From contig NZ_SJSY01000076.1 of NCBI RefSeq assembly GCF_004352915.1, forward strand, positions 310,001-374,000: 64,000 nt of DNA. The letters run 5' to 3'. This document shows positions 59,983 through 64,000 of the stretch, piece by piece; within the stretch, counting starts at the first letter, position 1; each line of letters opens with the position of its first letter. The DNA is from Flavobacterium zhairuonense (GTDB lineage: Bacteria; Bacteroidota; Bacteroidia; Flavobacteriales; Flavobacteriaceae). The notes under the pieces are model-generated. The model was not told the origin of the DNA. It did not search any database and saw only the letters and a program-made list of their open reading frames with translations. The position numbers were made by a program, and so were the translations under genes.

Positions 59983-60429
59983 CTATTTCGCTGGATGATT
60001 GCTGCTAAACATGTCACGATGCATTTTCCAACCATCCTTTGTTTTTTTCCAAATCACGATTACTTTTCCGTCATCTAATTTTTTGCCGTTCATATCGCTC
60101 ATTTCATAAAAACTTTCTTCGGTTACACTGGTTTTTCCGTCGCCATAAAGATGCTGAATAGTAAATTTAACGTGCACTTGAGGTCCGCCTCTAAAAAAAG
60201 AATCTATTTGCTTTGCTCCGCATTTTGGCTCTGAATTTGGCGGAAACAAGCAAGCATCCTCTGTATATCTAGCGACAATAGAACCGTCGTTCTTGTTTGT
60301 AAAATCGGAGAACGTTTTGTTGCTGGCTTCGATAACTTTTTTTACCTCTTTTAAAGCCGAATCTGTCGTTTGGGCATTACACCAAAAAGTAAGCATCATA
60401 AATGCGCTTAAAATAATTTTTGTTTTCAT
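59983..60429 (-). CDS. Secreted SnoaL-like / DUF4440 (NTF2-like) protein
   Basis: 148 residues with a signal peptide (KTKIILSAFMMLTFWCNAQ). EVKKVIEASNKTFSDFTNKN, DGSIVARYTEDACLFPPNSE and KVIVIWKKTKDGWKMHRDMF follow the NTF2-like DUF4440/SnoaL fold. It is a periplasmic or secreted small ligand-binding protein; the ligand is unknown. Its upstream region is shared divergently with the methyltransferase gene. Confidence 0.85.
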   Translation of the reverse strand: MKTKIILSAFMMLTFWCNAQTTDSALKEVKKVIEASNKTFSDFTNKNDGSIVARYTEDACLFPPNSEPKCGAKQIDSFFRGGPQVHVKFTIQHLYGDGKTSVTEESFYEMSDMNGKKLDDGKVIVIWKKTKDGWKMHRDMFSSNHPAK

Positions 60430-60579
60430 GATTTATATATTTTTTTTCAAAGTAAATTATTCCGAGATTCAGAAAATTGTAAAATAACGAACAACTTTTC
60501 AGAAAGCTAAAAAGCTGTAAAACAATAGCGCAACACTCAAAAAAAATCCTTATTTTTAACTAACCTTCATTTTTGTACT

Positions 60580-62187
60580 ATGACCGATACATCACAACTT
60601 CGAAGCTCCATTTTCAAACATCTTGACGGTTTAGCGGTTGCTCCCACTGCAATTGCACTAAAAAACAAAGCTGTTTTAGATTTCATTCTGAAGAAAAACA
60701 CAGTACATTTAGCCGAACTTACTAGCGTTTTCAAAGCAAATGAAGGCTATTTAAATGTTGGTATAAGAATTTTGGCTTCTCAAGGATTCTTAAATTACGA
60801 TGTCGATAATCACACACAAGAAATCACAATTTCAGTAAATGAGAAAACAGAAACTGCGTTTTCATTATTTCATCTTTATGAAGATGTAGCAGATTTGCTT
60901 CAGTTTTCTGCTCAATTTCATCCTCGTCTTTTTGAAGATGCTCCTTTTGAAAAACTCAACCTGATTTTTGAAAAATACAAAAAGAATTACGGGCTCGAAT
61001 CTTCGGATAATCTTTTGACAAATGAAATTCAGAATCAAATTTTAAAGCATATTGAAGGTTATTTAATTGGACCAACAATTGTGCGCTTAGCGATGAAAGG
61101 AATGTTTCATAAATATTTCATGGAAACTTGGTTCAAGCCAGAAGAATTTCATAAATCACCCGAAAATTTCAAAAAAATACTTGACTTTTTTACTCACTTA
61201 GGTTGGTTCATAGAAAAAAAAGGAAATTATCAATTTACCGATATAGGTCTCTTTTTTGCTAAAAGAGCCAGTGCGTATGGTGTAACGGTTTCTTATTTGC
61301 CCACATTTGCCAAAATTGAAGAATTGATGTTTGGAGATCCAATGATTTTAAGAATGATTGCTGATGGCGAAAATGAAATTCATGTGGATCGCGAAATGAA
61401 TGTTTGGGGAAGCGGAGGTGCACATGATACTTATTTTAAGATTGTTGACGAAATTATAGTCAAACTTTTCAATTTGCCAATTGAAGAACAGCCAAAAGGA
61501 ATTCTGGATATGGGTTGTGGCAATGGCGCTTTCCTGCAACATATTTTTGAAGTAATCGACAGGCAAACTTTAAGAGGAAAAATGCTCGACGAATATCCGC
61601 TCTTTTTAGTAGGAGCCGATTATAATCAAGCTGCATTAAAAGTAACAAGAGCCAATCTAATAAAAGCGGACATTTGGGCAAAAGTAATTTGGGGCGATAT
61701 TGGCCGTCCAGATTTGCTTTCAGATGATTTGAGAGAAAACTATAATATTGATTTAAAAGATTTGCTTAATGTGAGAACCTTTTTAGATCACAATCGAATT
61801 TGGGAAAATCCAAAACAAGCAAATAAAGATCGAATCAGTAATTCTACAGGCGCATTTGCCTTTAGAGGGAAAAGAATTAGCAACAATCTTGTTGAAGATA
61901 ATTTATTGGAGCATTTACAAAAATGGTCGCCTTATGTGAAGAAATTTGGCTTGCTTTTAATCGAATTGCATACCATAAATCCGAAAATTACAGCCAGAAA
62001 TTTAGGAAAAACGCCAGCAACTGCTTATGATGCGACTCACGGTTTCTCTGACCAATATATAGTCGAAATTGATGTGTTTAACAAAATTGCCGCCGAAGCT
62101 GGATTATTTCCAGACCCATCTTTTTTCAGAAAATTTCCTGACGCTGACACTGCAACTGTAAGCATTAATTTATTGAAAGGAAACTGA
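60580..62187 (+). CDS. Class I SAM-dependent methyltransferase with duplicated N-terminal module
   Basis: 535 residues. The SAM-binding motif I ILDMGCGNGAFLQHI is near residue 308, followed by LFLVGADYNQAALKVTRANL (motif II) and AKVIWGDIGRP. The first 240 residues contain two copies of a helical winged-helix-like module. IFKHLDGLAVAPTAIALKNK (11-30) corresponds to ILKHIEGYLIGPTIVRLAMK (about 152-171), and each is followed by a wing (LASQGFLNY and FTHLGWFIEKKGNYQFTDIG). Comparable N-termini occur in O-methyltransferases and polyketide-associated methyltransferases. No biosynthetic partner genes are nearby, so the substrate is unknown. Confidence 0.85.
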   Translation: MTDTSQLRSSIFKHLDGLAVAPTAIALKNKAVLDFILKKNTVHLAELTSVFKANEGYLNVGIRILASQGFLNYDVDNHTQEITISVNEKTETAFSLFHLYEDVADLLQFSAQFHPRLFEDAPFEKLNLIFEKYKKNYGLESSDNLLTNEIQNQILKHIEGYLIGPTIVRLAMKGMFHKYFMETWFKPEEFHKSPENFKKILDFFTHLGWFIEKKGNYQFTDIGLFFAKRASAYGVTVSYLPTFAKIEELMFGDPMILRMIADGENEIHVDREMNVWGSGGAHDTYFKIVDEIIVKLFNLPIEEQPKGILDMGCGNGAFLQHIFEVIDRQTLRGKMLDEYPLFLVGADYNQAALKVTRANLIKADIWAKVIWGDIGRPDLLSDDLRENYNIDLKDLLNVRTFLDHNRIWENPKQANKDRISNSTGAFAFRGKRISNNLVEDNLLEHLQKWSPYVKKFGLLLIELHTINPKITARNLGKTPATAYDATHGFSDQYIVEIDVFNKIAAEAGLFPDPSFFRKFPDADTATVSINLLKGN

Positions 62188-62220
62188 TTTATAAATAATC
62201 CTTGAATGGCTTCAAATAAA

Positions 62221-62256
62221 AAAAACTCCAAAATCAAATGACTTTGGAGTTTTTTA
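62221..62256. terminator. Terminator after the methyltransferase gene
   Basis: AAAACTCCAAA (62222-62232) pairs with TTTGGAGTTTT (62243-62253) across a 10-base loop and is followed by T residues. It lies between two converging genes. Confidence 0.75.
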
Positions 62257-62274
62257 TATCATATTTTTAAAATA

Positions 62275-62727
62275 TTACATTTCGTTCAAGTCGTTGAACT
62301 CGTGTAAAGATTTTAATGTGCTTTCGTAAAATAAGATAGCTGCGATAAGGTTTCCTTTATCAGAATAAGGCATCATCTTTCTTTGGAAATCAACCGTTGT
62401 ATCCAAGAAAGTTGTAGTACCAAGTGCTTGAGTATCTAATACTTTTTTGTGCTCATTATCGTCTGGAATACCCAAATCAGCCATTGTAACTCCTGGTTTT
62501 GTAACCAAAGCAATGTAAGGAAGTGTTTTTACCAAAACTTTAATACGCTCGATGTACAATTCTAAAAGTTCTCCCTTTTGCATACCGCTCAATTCTTTTT
62601 GATCATGGTATTTACGGATTAGGGCTGTTGTACTGATAATACTTCTTGGAGCATTTTTTGCTTGTGCTGATACAGCTACAGTAGCCAAGAAGCAAAGGAA
62701 ACTTAGTAAAAAGATCTTGCTTTTCAT
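62275..62727 (-). CDS. Secreted hypothetical protein
   Basis: 150 residues with a signal peptide (KSKIFLLSFLCFLATVAVSAQ). The mature part is helical and polar (STTALIRKYHDQKELSGMQK, LLELYIERIKVLVKTLPYIA) and ends with NLIAAILFYESTLKSLHEFN. There are no Cys in the mature part and no membrane segment. I know of no family function; similar small secreted proteins occur in flavobacteria. It is a single gene. Confidence 0.8.
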   Translation of the reverse strand: MKSKIFLLSFLCFLATVAVSAQAKNAPRSIISTTALIRKYHDQKELSGMQKGELLELYIERIKVLVKTLPYIALVTKPGVTMADLGIPDDNEHKKVLDTQALGTTTFLDTTVDFQRKMMPYSDKGNLIAAILFYESTLKSLHEFNDLNEM

Positions 62728-62881
62728 TTGTTAGTAGATTTGGTTAATGGTGTTTCGAAACAAAAATATATAAATTAACTTAAATTGCAACTGTATTGAT
62801 TTCTTTTTTGCAATTAAATTTTCGATTATATTAATTTATAAGTTAAATATTACAATTTATTAAAAAATCAATCTTAAATTC

Positions 62882-63517
62882 TTATGACTTAATGATTCTG
62901 AAACGTCCTGGATATTTAATCCATATACTTTTCTTGTTTCCATAATAGTCCATATATTCTTCACAAACAAATACTGCATGCGCTGTTGACCATGCAACTA
63001 CACCGCAAAATTCACTTCCGGCTTCGCGTTTTAATTTTTCTATTTGTTTGCCTTTTTGGAATCCTAGATATTTATAAATTGTCGGTGTATAGACTTCGCC
63101 ACTTTCTAAATCCTCCAATGCTTTATCAAAAGTATCTTCTTTATCAATAATCTGTTTGTATTTTGCCATTACAGCGTATGTCAATATTGCGTATTCAATT
63201 ATTTTTTCGTTCTCGCAATTATCTTTAATGCAAACAAAATCGGCAGATATTTTAGCTTTGCTTATTTCGTCATTATTGATATGAAAAGAGTCGTTATTTT
63301 TTAAAGTAATTTTTTGCTCGTTTTCGCTTATTTTTTCGGTGACAAAAAGATTATCTAAACCGTAAATATTTAAAGAAGCCTTGATAAATGCAATTGACGA
63401 ACAGTTGGTGCGCTCGCCCTGCTTAAAGCTTTCAAATATTTTATCAGAACTTAATTGGCCGTAGGAATTTGAACAGACAAAAACTAAAAATAAAAATATT
63501 GAAGTTACAGATTTCAT
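62882..63517 (-). CDS. Secreted hypothetical protein, possible papain-like fold
   Basis: 211 residues with a signal peptide (KSVTSIFLFLVFVCSNSYG). The mature protein starts with GERTNCSSIAFIKASLNIYG, a Cys at the head of a helix. Towards the C-terminus it has EFCGVVAWSTAHAVFVCEEY, a His on a strand, then YPGRFRIIK. This Cys-helix ... His-strand order resembles calpain/papain-like cysteine peptidases. It is a weak structural analogy, and no Asn/Asp partner can be fixed. It is a single gene whose neighbours give no clue. Confidence 0.75.
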   Translation of the reverse strand: MKSVTSIFLFLVFVCSNSYGQLSSDKIFESFKQGERTNCSSIAFIKASLNIYGLDNLFVTEKISENEQKITLKNNDSFHINNDEISKAKISADFVCIKDNCENEKIIEYAILTYAVMAKYKQIIDKEDTFDKALEDLESGEVYTPTIYKYLGFQKGKQIEKLKREAGSEFCGVVAWSTAHAVFVCEEYMDYYGNKKSIWIKYPGRFRIIKS

Positions 63518-64000
63518 CGTCTTTGGATTTTATAATTGTTTATCAGCATCGATTTGGAAAATGCATTGATTTTACAAATCTATAAAAATACACTATTACT
63601 TGAACGAAAATCTACAATTAGAAATAAAATCAATGTACATAATAGGGTAATCTACTGATTATCTAATGCTGTTTTTAAGAATACTTCAAAAATACAGCGT
63701 CTAAAATCCTATAATTTGAATAAAAACACAATAATAATACTAGAAATTTGCGAATCTGAACGGTAGCAAATCCTTATTTCATGGAAAAATCAATCTAGTC
63801 AATGAATAAAATCTAAAAAGAAATAAAATCACAGAAATACAAGTAAAGAATCAATAATTTCGGAAAACCAGAAATAAAAAGATTTGCAATTATAAAAACC
63901 TAACTATTTGATTTTAAACAAAAAAAAAAGACATTATTCGCGCTTTTAATGCAAATTAAAACAATATCTTTATGTTGATTTAGAATAAAATGTATCCAAA
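63518..64000. other. Non-coding end of window
   Basis: About 480 bp of very AT-rich DNA without a convincing frame. The last 60 bases (from about 63930) contain an A-run and a TATCTTTA box near 63966, which may be the promoter of a plus-strand gene outside the window. Confidence 0.3.

Noticed and set aside
62740..62765. GTTTCGAAAC before the 62.3-kb secreted protein as another regulon site
   Set aside because: It is only a 10-bp palindrome without the ATTATAAT centre of the four-copy motif.

Overview
The window comes from an AT-rich Bacteroidota chromosome, most likely Flavobacterium or a close relative. Supporting signs are: TAnnTTTG-type -7 promoter boxes and few Shine-Dalgarno sequences; a secreted protease ending in a type IX secretion (T9SS) C-terminal domain; outer-membrane beta-barrel proteins of the Bacteroidota type; many short lipoproteins; and a high density of AraC-type regulators. 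No tRNA, rRNA, CRISPR array or intact insertion sequence was seen, and most gene ends carry strong hairpin terminators. All functions are read from the sequence by eye; no database search was run.

Layout. 1-1.3 kb: the end of an aldo/keto reductase and an AraC regulator. 1.6-10.5 kb: four consecutive sulfatase genes on the minus strand. 10.7-13 kb: a saccharopine-dehydrogenase-like protein and a NIPSNAP protein, divergent from an HxlR regulator with a clear operator. 13.2-17.8 kb: an Lrp regulator, then a mesX-mesD-transporter operon (folate-independent methionine synthesis) divergent from a nitroreductase. 18-22 kb: DUF2490, DUF1254/DUF1214 and META/DUF4377 envelope proteins. 22.3-22.6 kb: a ParD-like antitoxin whose ParE toxin survives only as a frameshifted stub. 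22.7-27.1 kb: amino-acid permease, two small cytosolic proteins and an aldehyde dehydrogenase. 27.3-33.1 kb: a TolC / adaptor / DUF190 / CusA-CzcA-type efflux operon. 33.4-42.3 kb: a beta-barrel protein, a 2049-residue M4 metalloprotease and a membrane-bound TPR-LuxR regulator. 43.1-50.9 kb: a tightly packed seven-gene operon, pnuC - nadR - MoxR AAA+ ATPase - unknown - metallopeptidase/VWA - unknown - PaaK-like adenylating enzyme. 51.1-54.1 kb: a fifth sulfatase and a PL14-like lyase lipoprotein. 54.2-64 kb: small oxidoreductases, two AraC-type regulators (one broken by an in-frame TGA), a gamma-glutamylcyclotransferase-like protein, DUF4861, a methyltransferase with a duplicated N-terminus and two secreted unknowns.

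How the genes work together. Two observations link otherwise separate genes. First, a 22-bp palindrome with 15 invariant positions lies upstream of four transcription units: the sulfatase operon, the DUF1254 gene, the efflux operon and the fifth sulfatase. This suggests one regulon covering sulfate-ester hydrolysis and efflux. Second, the seven-gene operon joins a MoxR/VWA ATPase-metallopeptidase pair to an adenylate-forming enzyme, two unrecognised proteins and a nicotinamide-riboside salvage pair. It is the best candidate here for an undescribed system.
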